From Haliclona indistincta (taxonomy: Eukaryota > Porifera > Demospongiae > Haplosclerida > Chalinidae), in assembly GCA_964017065.1 (NCBI GenBank), contig OZ024788.1, positions 5,596,887 to 5,660,886 on the forward strand: a stretch of DNA of 64,000 nt, read 5' to 3'. The translations under genes and the position numbers were made by a program. This document shows positions 41,401-50,901 of the stretch, piece by piece. Position 1 is the first letter of the stretch, and the number at the start of each line of letters is the position of its first letter. The notes beneath the pieces are model-generated. The model was not told the origin of the DNA. It saw only the letters and a program-made list of their open reading frames with translations, and searched no databases.

Positions 41401-44400
41401 CCAATGATGCAACTGTTTGCTAACTGACATAACCTGAAAAGAATACAATTAAATAATACCCAAAAGAATACCATAATTTGATAAACACAAAAGTACAAAA
41501 TTGTGCAAATACTAAACTTGTAAAAATTTGCCGATTTACCTCCTTTTCTAGACCATTATCTTCAAGTGAGCTCCTAAATTCCTTGGAAAATTCTTGATAT
41601 TCAGGATGCCCTAGACATTTCAGTTCTTGATATGTTCGCAGCAATAATTGAATTCTCTACAATGTGAAAAGATTAACGCTTGTTACCAATCCTCGCTTCA
41701 GTCATCTTACCTCGTGATCATTTTTGAATACTTCAACACTTTTGTCATCTTTTTGTTGAATTTTACATTGTACGAAGCCAAGTTTCAAGGAATGATCATT
41801 CATATCTTCAATGGACCACTCTCTTTTTAGGTCTGCAGGCTGTTGACTAGGTTCATTTTCCAATGAAATACATAGGCCTTCTATATTATACGGATAAAAA
41901 AGGAACATTAATTGGGAAAACGTTTTACAGAACTATAAATGCAATTTTAAAGTCGGACCTGCAATTTTAAAGTCGGTCTCAGACAAAGATCTTGGATCAT
42001 ATTTCAGTTCAAAATGTACTTGGCCAGTGGCTGCATCAGTTTGAAATACGCTCACACCAGTGTGAAGAACAGCATTTAGTGTTTTCTCAACACTCTCCAT
42101 TGTCTCTCCCTGTAAAGACAATCAAAATTGCTTGATATATAATATGAATGAAATATAATCAGAGTATTAATTACTTGTGACAGAACTAAACTTAGTGAAT
42201 GGTAGAAAAATTAGGTACAGCTATCTGCTAACATTAATGGAGCTTATGAACAAAAAAATTTGAAAACTCACTCTATATAATTATACCACTACAGTGAACT
42301 AACCTCAACATTCTCAAACCACACTTTGATCATCACTATATTGGCAGACACTTGCTCCAAATGATTTATTCCCTTGCTGATGTTTGGTAACTGCATAATC
42401 TCTTCAATAAGCTGCTCAAATTCTATTTCTTTGTTAAAGAAAGGTGATATGTACTTGTATGAGCCATAGAGATGGTGCAGAATAGCTTGATTGTACTCTT
42501 CATGCTGCAGATGAGCTAACACCATACGATATCGAGAAAGAAAACCTTCTCTTCCATTTGGTCCAGTAAATCCCATCCTTTCTGCAAAGCGATAAAAAGG
42601 AGCATTGCGTTTAATAGCTTGGAATAGTTTAAAACAGCTAAGATCAGAGTTGCCTTTGAGATGAAGAATTTCTTTAACACCTGCCAGTAATTCCTTTATT
42701 ATCATCAACTTCAATGAACCTATGTTATCTGTCTGTTCTGCTACGCCCTTGAGCAAAGTATACTGTTTGCTATTCTGGCAGTTGTGGAGACCAAACTGCT
42801 TCAAAACATCACTTACAACAGGGATGTTTGTGATGATCGCTTGAAGTTCTATATAGCATTTGAGTCCATGTGTACTAGCATCAAAGATGACACAGTTTGA
42901 TGACAATCCATGAGAAACAAACTCCATTAAAATGTTTAGTTCACGCTGAACAACTAGTTCAGATTCAGCTGATTGCAAATCAATGGCATTGTTTATCACG
43001 ACTTCATCAAGTGTTGCCGACCCATCAATTATCTTTTTAAGCAAAGAAATGGCGAATGACACTGCCTCTGCAACTTGCTCAACTTTGGCATCACTATGAG
43101 TTGTAGATGTAGTAAGTTTTACGCTTTTCATAGCATAGTCAGAAGCATTCTCACGTAATGAATGGTTCAAATAATAACTTACATAGTTAAAGAACAACCT
43201 GCAATTATGAATATGAAGGAACACGATTGCTGGTAGATATTTTGAGAGAGGATTGGTAAACTGAATAAGTGAAGTAAGCAGTTCTACTAGCAAATTCATA
43301 TTTGAGCGACTTGTTAACTGAATTTGAGGAGGAAATTCAAGTTGCTCCACTTTGCATCTTTCTGCTGAAGAGTGTGCAGGAATAACCAGTGAGTGACGAA
43401 TCTGTTTCTGAATATGAACAGGAAATGGAATTCTAAGTCTCTTGAGCACATCTGACAAAGGACACCTATAGTGAAAACACAAGATGAGTCATGTTTTTAG
43501 CTGTACGTTACTTTATTACCATCTTAGTCCCGGAACAAACTTAATTAAGTGGTTCTGTAACTTGCTTTTAATATCATTGCAGTTATCCAAAATTTGCTGA
43601 ATCTCAACTTCCTCAATAGAAGCTTCTGGAATAAACATTATTTCACAGATACAGCTGAATTCCTCAATGTGATCTTCTAATTTTGTGATGTCAGACAGAG
43701 ATACATTTTTTACTTTCACTTTTTCTTTCCATTTTTTAAGTGTTCTTTGCAAACGAAGGCAAAAATCCAGAAAACACTCGACTTCAATGCTACCAGTACT
43801 TCTTGAAAATTCAGTGACATCAGCACAAAAATCGCGGCTAACTTTTTGATAAAAAGGCTTGAAGCAATGACATACACTAGTTAGTAAGTCTTTGTTGTTC
43901 AAAAACCAATCCAAGTTATCTTCTGAGATGGGAATTCTGTAGCAGATACTTCTAAGTGCTCCAAAAACGCATCTAGCTCGCACAGTGACAAAATCATCTT
44001 CGTTCAAGAAGAGGTGAACTAGCTGTAAAGAAACCTCGAGAATAGCTATAAAATCTTGTCGATCACAAGGGTTGATTTCAATGAATGCTTCCTACAATAA
44101 TTACACAAATTGTTTAATATAATAAAACAAACACCTTTCTTACAAGTAATAATTATAGTAAAATTATACTCTCTAACCTCAAGAATAGCCAAAACAATAA
44201 GCATCCAGAAAGGGTGTTCCTTGAACGGCAGCTTTGCCTGTATAATGATGTTCTACATAATATTCACTTTTAACATTATTCCTCTTCTAGTTTTTTGAGT
44301 GAAACTCCCTTTTAACCTGTTTTTAGCTGCAATTCAAATATCAAAACATGGGGAACGCTCTCACGAAGGCAGTTGCTTAAAAATGGGGGTCACCACACAC

Positions 44401-47400
44401 ATCTATAACACATCATTGTTGTACACTAGCTCACCATGATACCAGAAAATTCTGTTAGTAAGAACTTTCTCAATAAATTTCTCCTTATGTAGGATGTCAG
44501 TTGTTGAATGAAGATGTGGCCTAGGTATTCACTTGTTGTTGCAGTTGAATGTTGAAGCAACTGAGGAGCATCTACTGCTAACAGATCAGGAATAAATATA
44601 CTTGCACGACCTGAATATACGTATTCATCTCCAACATTCATTAAAAATTTGACTAAGGTCTGCGAGTGCCTTAAAGGACTGTAAATGATTGTCATATCAA
44701 ATAAAAATTACTAACAGACATGTCATTACCATTGAGATACATCTTGAAGCAGTTTTTGCCAATGGGTGCTACATATAACAATATTAACCTGAGCCTTGAA
44801 TGAACTGAGGTACCTCTCAAGAATCTACTGAAAATTTGAACTGCATAAGTAAATTTTATAATCACTTACTTCCGTTTGCCAAAATGTTGCAGCACTATAA
44901 ATACGCTGAAATACTTCAACTGGTAATTTGTGACATCTCCCTTGGAATTTGCTATTAATCTTAGTGAAAAATGAAACAGTTAGCAAACTAATTAAGTATG
45001 AACGCATACTGATTTGATCCAGTCAAATTCAGGGTCTTTAGGAGTTGAATCAACCAAGTTGATACATTCGATGCATTTATCATCTTTGAAGTCAATTAGA
45101 TTAAAGAGCATAGTGAAGCAAGCTCTGCATTCCGTCAGTAGATTAGTGCCTCTATCAAACCAATTCTTTGTCCGTATAAATTCAACAACTGTTAGCATAA
45201 ACTTCCAACCCTTTAAAAAAGACATATCATTATTCATAAAAACGACCACATCTGTAGCTGCTGACACAATTTTTCAATAACTACTTACACATTAGGCTTT
45301 AGTACTACTGTACTGGTGTGTTACTAGGCATGATTCAACAGCAAAAAATGTGCACTTTTATGCGAGATGCACCAAATAATAAAAGAGCTCTTTAGCGCTG
45401 CAGTAAAACATGCGCTAACAAACATTGTGCGCCTATAAGTGAGCTACGTTAAATAATGCACCAGTACAGTATTTGTCTCATAGAATGAGCAATTTCTTGT
45501 ATTTGACATAAAGACAATGATCACCTCTTCAAAGGCATTATACATACTCTCTTGCTTGGAAACACCACTATAGTTATACTTGGTTGTTGGCTTCTTGCCC
45601 AAAAATATGTGTGTTTGGTACTTCACTCGCATTTCTTTCATAAAGAACAAAAAAGCAGTTTTCCAAGAATCAATACTAAATTCTTGAAGAGTCACCACCA
45701 ATTCTCTGTAGTAAAGGAAAAGCATTGACAATTATTTTTTTAAAGTTCTTACTCTAAGCAACTAAAAGGGATCACAGGCTGCTTATCAAGAAGATAAGAG
45801 AAATGACGTGGGTTGAAAATCATTCCGGAAGAAATTCTTAGTACTCTCATGCACTCAAATCTTCTTTTGATTTCATGAAAGGTATCTGGCTCCCAAGACA
45901 ATTTACGGTGATTCTGAAATGAAAAAAAATAGTTAGGAGCTAAAACAATAAGAGACGCTGCAATGTGATGTGAAAATTGCAATATAATTGCTCAGGCTCC
46001 GCATTGTGTAATGTTGACATCTTGTTATTGAGTGAGAGTTATGAAGTGCAATTGTACTTAAAATTCGTTGAAGTTGTATGGTTATTTTGATAGATGATGA
46101 ATTGCAAAAGAGAGTTAGGCAGAATTCAATTGGTATGAACCACTGCCTTTGATAGAGTTAAAGCCCTTATCTGTACAACCCAAACCATCGACAGTAAAAA
46201 AAAAGGTAAAATTAAGCAACTATATACACTAGCTATTATCAGTTGTTTGTTTAGACAGTGCTGTCATGCTGTCATTGACTGACATAATAGCCATTTTATG
46301 TCACTTTTCAACCACTATACTATCCACCCACACATACTGAAGAATTCAATGGTTGTGATCATGTACACAGCGTAAATACCATCATGGTGTTGAAAACATA
46401 CATCAAGAACATGTAGCTCCCATTGTTTTTCAGCCAAAACAGGGCATTCACCTGCTACATAGAGCTTCATAGACAAAGACACTGCAAAAAAAACAAATAA
46501 TAGGACTGACAACAGCAACCTGCATGACTTACTGCAGAGAAATGCTACTCCCCAACATTTAGCAATTCCTTCAGGTTTCTCCTTAAACCAGATTTGACAA
46601 ATTTTTGAAAATCCATTCCCAAGAATCTCAAATACGCTAATTTCTGATTCAATTGTAAACTTTGCATCAAAAGAACCTCTGTAAAATTATTGTGCTTAAA
46701 CAAAAGCACTGTTTACATAGTATACCTGCTAATAAAGCCTTCTAATGTCTCTTGTAGAACTTTTGGTGGAAGGGCATACAGTCCTTCCACACACAATTTG
46801 CAGAAACTTCGTAATGTTTCCTTTCTCAATTCATATAGCTTATGCTTTCTAAAAAATAATGGTTAACATGAAAACACAGTGTTAGTCAAAGTAAAAACAT
46901 GTTCATTGCTTTAAATATTTAGAGCCAACAGTGATGTTAAAATCACACACTGTACTGATACATTATTAGGTGTACGCATTTCTATTAGAAAGGAAAGATG
47001 AGCTAATACACGATTATATATAGTTTAACCGTAGTTAGCGCAGTTCAGATTGGCACAGCCGTGAGTATGAATTTTCAGGTGCAGTAGTGACAGGGTGCTC
47101 TGATGCAGACTTGCTGGGCTGTGGCTTCACAGTATCTGCGGTGTAGCGTATTTAATTTATTTCCAACCCACCGCTACCCTTTTGTTTTCTTTTGGTGTTT
47201 GTTGTTCTTTCATTATTTTCCTCTCTGTCTCCATTGTCAGTCAGATATGCTTGACTGTCAGTGTGACTGAAGTGGGTAGAACAAGACCTGCCCAAACAGG
47301 CAGGTTTGAGCGGAGCCCTGTTATTTACCCTCAAGTGCTGATGTTGTGCTTATGGATAATGCATGTTGCACACAGGGGGTTTTAGCTCAGGCAGTATGAT

Positions 47401-49017
47401 GCGCATGCAACTTTCAGTATGGTACTCTGTGTGGCCTGCTAAGCCATGCAGGTTAGTTGCATTCCGATTTACTTACCCACTTGAGCCAAACCAAGCAGTG
47501 ACACAGGTACATGTTAAGGGTAAATTGTGCAGTAAGTAATAGTTATCCAGAGGTTATTATGTTGATAACGATACTTAAGTACCTAATACAAAGCAATACA
47601 ACTCAGTATTTGAGAACAGCAGCAAAATATACTAGAGGTACGAATTCGCAGGAATAGCCTCTCAACATGTACAGTGTGCTCCGCCCTCTGCAGGTCCGTT
47701 AATTGTGTGACATGAATAGAGATTATGCATACGAGATACATGTGATACTCTGTGCCCACATGTATACTGTAACGATAAAGGGCCTTGCATTCGCTCAACA
47801 ATTATCCACTTAACAGATATATGTGGCTTGTCTAACAATAAACCAGTACAGTATAGATGTAGAGTAAGATACTCACTTTAGTAGTCGGTAAGCCACAACA
47901 ACATAGAAGGGAAAGTCTATCTTGAACATTGCACCAAACCGAACTGGATTCAGCAAATGCCATACAACTGGTGAAACAGTCACTGATATCAGAAATTTCA
48001 AGAACTTATTCTTATTCTATAGAGAAGTATATTTTGTCACCTTAAATAAACATGCTGTATCTTCTGACCATACCTCTAATACTTGGAACATCTTCATTGC
48101 TCTCCGAAAATTTTCCGGGCTCTCTGTCAAGCAGACTTTCATTTCATCAATAAGCAAATCAAGTTCTTCGGGAGGTTTCTCTGGATATTAAAAATGATTA
48201 GTACTAATGCCCAATAGACAGTGTTTACTCTTATAAAAACTATGATTTTTTATCTCCCATACCTACTCCACAATGGAAAGTTATTATAACAACCGCACTA
48301 AATATCTATATGGAATGTACTGTAGTTGAAGCTACACAAACAACTGTCTCAGCATGCAATTGCAAAAGAAACACAGTAACTGATCATACGCACCTTTCTC
48401 AGCTGGACTAGGATGAGATGTTAATGTCAGTTCGGTTAGTTCGAAACTTTCGCTTTTATGAGCACCGGTAGAATAGATGTTGCAACGAAAAAATGGAAAT
48501 CGGCTGATATTCTTAACTAACTCAGTTCCAGCACTCTTTTGAACTACTATGCTCAATAGTTTGGAGTATTCTTCGTCAGCTGCAGGTAGTGTGTTCAAAA
48601 GGTCTTGATGCAACTGAGATTCATCGCAAGTGTTGACAAAAACAACTGCCCTGGCAGCACCGTATTGGTGATAAGCAAGCAGTAAGTGAGAAAGATTCTC
48701 ATTTCCATTCAGTCTATGCACTTGGATATACTGCACCACAAGTGTGGGTGGTGGAATCATTTCTAACAAAAAAGGACCAGAGATGCTCTCCTCTCCTTTG
48801 AAATCTGGCTTAAGTTCTTCGATAATGAAGTAGTCAATATACTGACAAAACCCTTCAGTTGTGCATCGTATTCCTGTGGACAAATTAGATAGTGAGGTGG
48901 TTTGCTCCTAAACATTCATTTTGCTGATAACCACTAACCGTTTTTGATCAATACCTCTAACTGATCATCGCCGGCGCCACCTCCTGGTTCAACTGGAGGC
49001 GGCAAATCCTCAGACAT
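25964..49017 (-). CDS. RNF213: RNF213/mysterin-like giant AAA+ protein, copy A (complete, about 60 exons)
   Basis: The span runs from an ATG at 49015-49017 to a TAA at 25964-25966. About 60 exons are joined by short GT-AG introns; my rough sum is 5,300 residues, close to vertebrate RNF213 (about 5,200). Family hallmarks read in order: a long helical N-terminal half; a P-loop GHAGNGKS (introns near 40100); the AAA3 P-loop GETGVGKT (38459-38482) with Walker B FLDEIN and sensor AACNPYR; the AAA4 P-loop GAPGSSKT (36758-36781) with Walker B MMDEAG; the family signature APFLNRFEK (about 35040); and the CYPSLYLSGWDHYYLD region (about 33670). RNF213 is a cytosolic hexa-AAA ATPase and ubiquitin ligase that acts on lipid droplets and intracellular pathogens. 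Here no RING or RZ finger is visible, and the protein ends in two SAM-like domains, so ligase activity is uncertain. The gene is head-to-head with a caspase gene and tandem with copy B. Exon boundaries are my own reading. Confidence 0.9.
26678..28231 (-). CDS. Copy A penultimate exons
   Basis: Small exons at about 28180-28231, 28012-28131, 27830-27938, 27552-27755, 27402-27503 and 27215-27343, plus the larger 26678-27054. They encode helical sequence such as HSMTYYTLLEVTIGL and then an acidic, low-complexity linker (about residues 5,070-5,200) ending VLLTEKS. The donor CTG|GTAAG of the last joins the SAM exon in phase 1. The linker resembles a flexible tether between the RNF213-like body and the C-terminal SAM pair. 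Confidence 0.68.
28180..32817 (-). CDS. Copy A C-terminal helical region
   Basis: A chain of exons, including about 32350-32817, 32122-32292, 31722-32064, 31570-31682, 31403-31520, 31128-31252, 30868-31082, 30640-30780, 30476-30574, 30205-30376, 30012-30148, 29600-29957, 28975-29365, 28800-28925, 28605-28749 and 28270-28555. Peptides such as YMEPEYLQLILMFAGFDHS and SCDYPCHLHKHAF match copy B. This region corresponds to the E3-shell and C-terminal domain of RNF213. The CDYPCHLHKH stretch has Cys and His residues but not the spacing of the family's RZ finger. Boundaries are approximate. Confidence 0.7.
32869..34102 (-). CDS. Copy A E3-module-like exon (RNF213 post-AAA region)
   Basis: A 1.23-kb exon, acceptor TATAG|GTCAA and donor CAGAG|GTAA. 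It contains LLHFPPEMFFNHCYPSLYL followed by SGWDHYYLDTIAPPEEKG, the conserved RNF213 region after the AAA ring. It continues with helical text to KLCDIAEERLAKATE. In vertebrate RNF213 a C3HC4 RING lies downstream of this segment. Here the following intron is only about 50 bp, and the next exon (about 32350-32817) shows no spaced Cys/His octet, so a RING appears to be absent. Confidence 0.8.
34250..35600 (-). CDS. Copy A distal AAA modules with NRFEK signature
   Basis: Exons at about 35364-35600, 34948-35308, 34672-34880 and 34250-34622. They encode RYKLIIDSSEDESVIRFLF, KGHTVILSQ-like text in the form QGHTVILSQSDEIHESFYD, and CTPAPFLNRFEKYAL. These align with the late AAA ring of RNF213, where the hallmark NRFEK occurs. 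A repeat-filled intron (35634-36112) separates them from the AAA4 exon. Over about 200 bp around NRFEK the two paralogues differ at only a handful of bases. Confidence 0.85.
35634..36112. repeat. Insertion with CA-repeat in copy A intron
   Basis: A dinucleotide (CA/CACACAT) tract at about 35645-35675 is followed by GC-richer sequence unlike the flanking exons. The equivalent intron in copy B (7181-7226) is under 50 bp, so this is an insertion. Open frames in it are on no conserved track and are not annotated. Confidence 0.6.
36113..37561 (-). CDS. Copy A AAA3 end and AAA4 large exon
   Basis: An exon of about 483 residues from acceptor TGCAG|GAACT to donor AGAG|GTAA. It opens with sensor motif IVAACNPYR (end of AAA3) and continues through the AAA4 P-loop GAPGSSKT (36758-36781). 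It then carries Walker B VVMMDEAGLPEE with sensor 1 asparagine in GISNHVLD and arginine-bearing KSNRAVSLFRPE. It matches the AAA4 order of RNF213. Large stretches are almost identical to copy B 7227-8675. Confidence 0.9.
37613..40438 (-). CDS. Copy A AAA core, first half (P-loop GHAGNGKS and AAA3)
   Basis: Exons at about 40262-40375, 40103-40200, 39873-40055, 39655-39813, 39366-39562, 39205-39320, 38905-39138, 38718-38847, 38070-38680, 37935-38019, 37747-37880 and 37613-37693. The P-loop GHAGNGKS is split by the intron between 40103 and 40055. The AAA3 P-loop GETGVGKT is at 38459-38482, and the AAA3 Walker B acidic pair lies in FLDEINTSS near 37690. In RNF213, AAA3 and AAA4 are the nucleotide-hydrolysing modules. 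Conservation of the lysine, threonine and acidic residues suggests an active ATPase. Confidence 0.85.
40885..41195. mobile_element. MITE with TACCRTATTTCTT ends in copy A intron
   Basis: About 311 bp. The left end TACCATATTTCTTTTAAAGA and the complement of the right end TACCGTATTTCTTCTAAAAA pair as terminal inverted repeats, followed by ATTCGGC on both sides. It is absent from the equivalent intron of copy B. Its terminal TACCGTAT resembles the 5522/60023 family, though the interior differs. Confidence 0.75.
42304..43465 (-). CDS. Copy A large helical exon upstream of the AAA core
   Basis: A single 1.16-kb exon with acceptor TATAG|GTGTCC and donor TGAG|GTTAG. It encodes about 387 residues of helical sequence, including YRFAERMGFTGPNGRE and AILHHLYGSYKYISPFF. 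Copy B has the identical exon at 15071-16235. It occupies the stalk-to-AAA linker position of the RNF213 family. I see no catalytic residues. The two copies align without frame breaks. Confidence 0.8.
43522..48182 (-). CDS. Copy A exons 3 to about 15: helical N-terminal arm
   Basis: A run of short exons, at about 48073-48182, 47877-48015, 46725-46855, 46535-46680, 46380-46480, 45752-45912, 45523-45704, 45010-45212, 44865-44955, 44735-44825, 44433-44680, 44180-44238 and 43522-44092. Each has a counterpart in copy B in the same order. The readable peptides are leucine-rich and helical and carry no catalytic motif, as expected for the extended stalk and linker that precedes the AAA core in RNF213. 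Introns between these exons hold non-coding repeat DNA, notably about 46860-47870. Boundaries are approximate. Confidence 0.7.
48394..49017 (-). CDS. Copy A exons 1-2: N-terminus
   Basis: Exon 1 (48939-49017) encodes a Pro/Gly-rich start (MSEDLPPPVEPGGG) and ends with donor AACG|GTTAG. Exon 2 (48394-48873) follows acceptor CCACAG and encodes about 160 residues beginning GIRCTTEGFCQYIDYF. Copy B has the equivalent exons at 23083-23164 and 22557-23033 (GLRFSGDKFCQYYDYV). The splice phase is the same in both copies and both exons stay open, which supports the chosen start codons. I do not recognise a named domain here. It does not obviously resemble the vertebrate RNF213 N-terminus, so it may be lineage-specific. 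Confidence 0.75.
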
Positions 49018-49469
49018 TTTGCCGAGACAAGTGAAGATGGACAGCAAGTAAATGCCCAGTCAAGCACAAATCCAAACAGAACTGGAATGATATGTAGAAA
49101 GACAGAAAGTTAGCTCGAGACGATTGGTACAAAAAGATCGAGCACGCATGTTTTCATAGACCCCGCAATTCAATGTTATAACCGCGCCGTGGGCAAAGCG
49201 CACTTATAGGAATAGAAGAGGTCCTTCGATTCTGTTTTTTCCACATATAAGACCTTTCTTTCTAGTTAGCACTGTACCTTAGCTATATCTCTAGCACAAA
49301 ATGCAACGCTGGAGTCACCTATACTAAAGTACTAGTCTAGATTTAAATCTCCCACCTATTTTTAGACCCCGCCTTTATAACTCCCACCTATTTTTAGACC
49401 ACGACCAGGCCGTTATGGCATTTAAACTGGGGTTATGGGGTTATGAATGTTATAGCGTAGTCAGAAGTT
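49018..49469. promoter_or_regulatory. Divergent promoter interval, RNF213-like copy A and caspase 1
   Basis: Only 452 bp separates the copy A ATG (minus strand) from the first caspase 1 ATG (plus strand). It holds the conserved block 49139-49195 and a direct repeat of CCCACCTATTTTTAGACC (about 49350-49402). A bidirectional promoter is plausible. Transcription start sites are not visible from sequence. Confidence 0.5.
49139..49195. promoter_or_regulatory. Upstream block conserved between copies A and B (copy A instance)
   Basis: It contains GCACGCATGTTTT, CCCCGCAA and ACCGCGCCGTGGGCA in the same order and similar spacing as 23329-23397, 120-180 bp upstream of the copy A ATG. Surrounding DNA is not alignable by eye, which suggests constraint or recent common origin. 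Confidence 0.5.
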
Positions 49470-50901
49470 ATGGCAGCGCGCTACAGTGCTACTCCAAAAG
49501 AATTCGATTGTGTGGATAATTTCAGAAGTCAACTACTAAGTGCAATGAGGAGGGAACTATGAGCTCGCCAACACTATTTTGGAATCAGTATCGAGTCATA
49601 TACGACAGAGCCCTGCGGATTTTAATACTTTCAAAAATATTATTCTTAAGTCAGGATATTCTGGTTGCGAAAAGCTTGCTATAGAGATGTCAAACTACAG
49701 TAAGCGGCCAAATATGTTGTCATGTCATGCATGGTTATTACTTGCTTACTTGTACAGTGGCAAATCCGCCTCCTAAAAGACTGTTCAGAAAATTTTCTGC
49801 TGAACCTACTCAGCCAGTACCTGTGCCATCAACTAGTCGATCTAGCAGTAGCAGCTACATGCAATCAAGTAGTGAACCACTTAAAAACATTGGAGATCAT
49901 AGCAGTGAAACACTATCATCCCTCAGCCAATCACCTAGTGGTAGAAGACATTCAACAAAAGCTGAAGGTAGTGGATCAACTACTAAACTGGATAGAACAG
50001 ACAGCGGTGGAGTATTTGCGATTCATGGCATGCGGCAACTGCAAGTTGATGGAGAGGGAACAACAACCAGTATGATAGAGGGGACATTCACTTTCACACA
50101 ACAGGTACACTGATACACTGAGTGAAACCTATTATTGCCTTGGTTTTCCTACAGAGGAGGCGCTGCTACAAGATGAATGATGGTCACCATGGCATAGCTC
50201 TTATCATGAACAACATAGAATGGCAACAGGACGATAATGGAAGACCACTTATGTCAACTAGAGATGGAGCTAGGCAAGATGCTGATGATCTCAGTAGATC
50301 TCTGCGTGCAATTGGTTATACAGTTTTGCTAAAGGAAAATCTCACTGGTAATGACATGAAGATAAAGCTAGAGGGAGTACGAGATGAGTGTATTGGTAAA
50401 GGCGATGACAGCTTCATTTGTTGCATCTTATCACATGGAGGGAGTTATGGAATATTTGGAATAGATAAGAAGTGTATTCCTATTGATACGTTCAGTAAAC
50501 TTCTGGAGCCTGATGTGTGCCCACAACTCGTGCACAAACCAAAAATTTTCTTCATTCAGGCTTGTCGTGGCAATGAAGCAAATAAGCCTATACTTGCACA
50601 TAAAATAGATAGTGGACTGGAACCTGATGAATTAAACCCTCGTGTTCCACGTGGAGCTGACTTTTACCTCAGCTATGCTACTGGTCCTGGTTATGTTGCA
50701 CTAAGATCTCACTACCCACAGCTACTCAGCCAGGCACTGTTAGAAGATTCAGCACAGCTGAGCCTCGATGAGATTGTAACAGAGATTCATGACAGGCTTG
50801 CTGAACAAGTATATGATGTAAAGGTAAAGAGTGAACGCAAGGAACACCTTCAAATAGGCCAAGTAGTGCATTCCATGAGAAGAGCTGTGTACTTCAAATA
50901 G
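49470..50901 (+). CDS. Caspase 1 of tandem pair (disrupted death-fold prodomain, intact protease)
   Basis: Exons are about 49470-49699, 49758-50104 and 50155-50901. Exon 3 encodes the C14 protease: GIALIMNN start, catalytic His in ILSHGGSYG, catalytic Cys in FFIQACRGNE, an intersubunit linker with Asp residues, and p10 starting RGADFYLSYATGPGY and ending MRRAVYFK. Exon 2 is a Ser/Thr-rich linker. Exon 1 resembles the prodomain of caspase 2, but about 75 nt are missing and the frame shifts: the ATG at 49470 runs into TGA near 49561. The later part (ELANTILESVSSHIRQSP) is open in another frame with no upstream ATG. The next in-frame ATG (49688) would give a prodomain-less caspase. The role is an apoptotic or inflammatory cysteine protease, with Asp specificity expected from the family. 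Confidence 0.88.

Noticed and set aside
47375..47490. tRNA-like promoter boxes (TAGCTCAGGCAG and a weak B-box) suggesting a SINE
   Set aside because: The B-box is too degenerate and no poly-A tail or target duplication was found.
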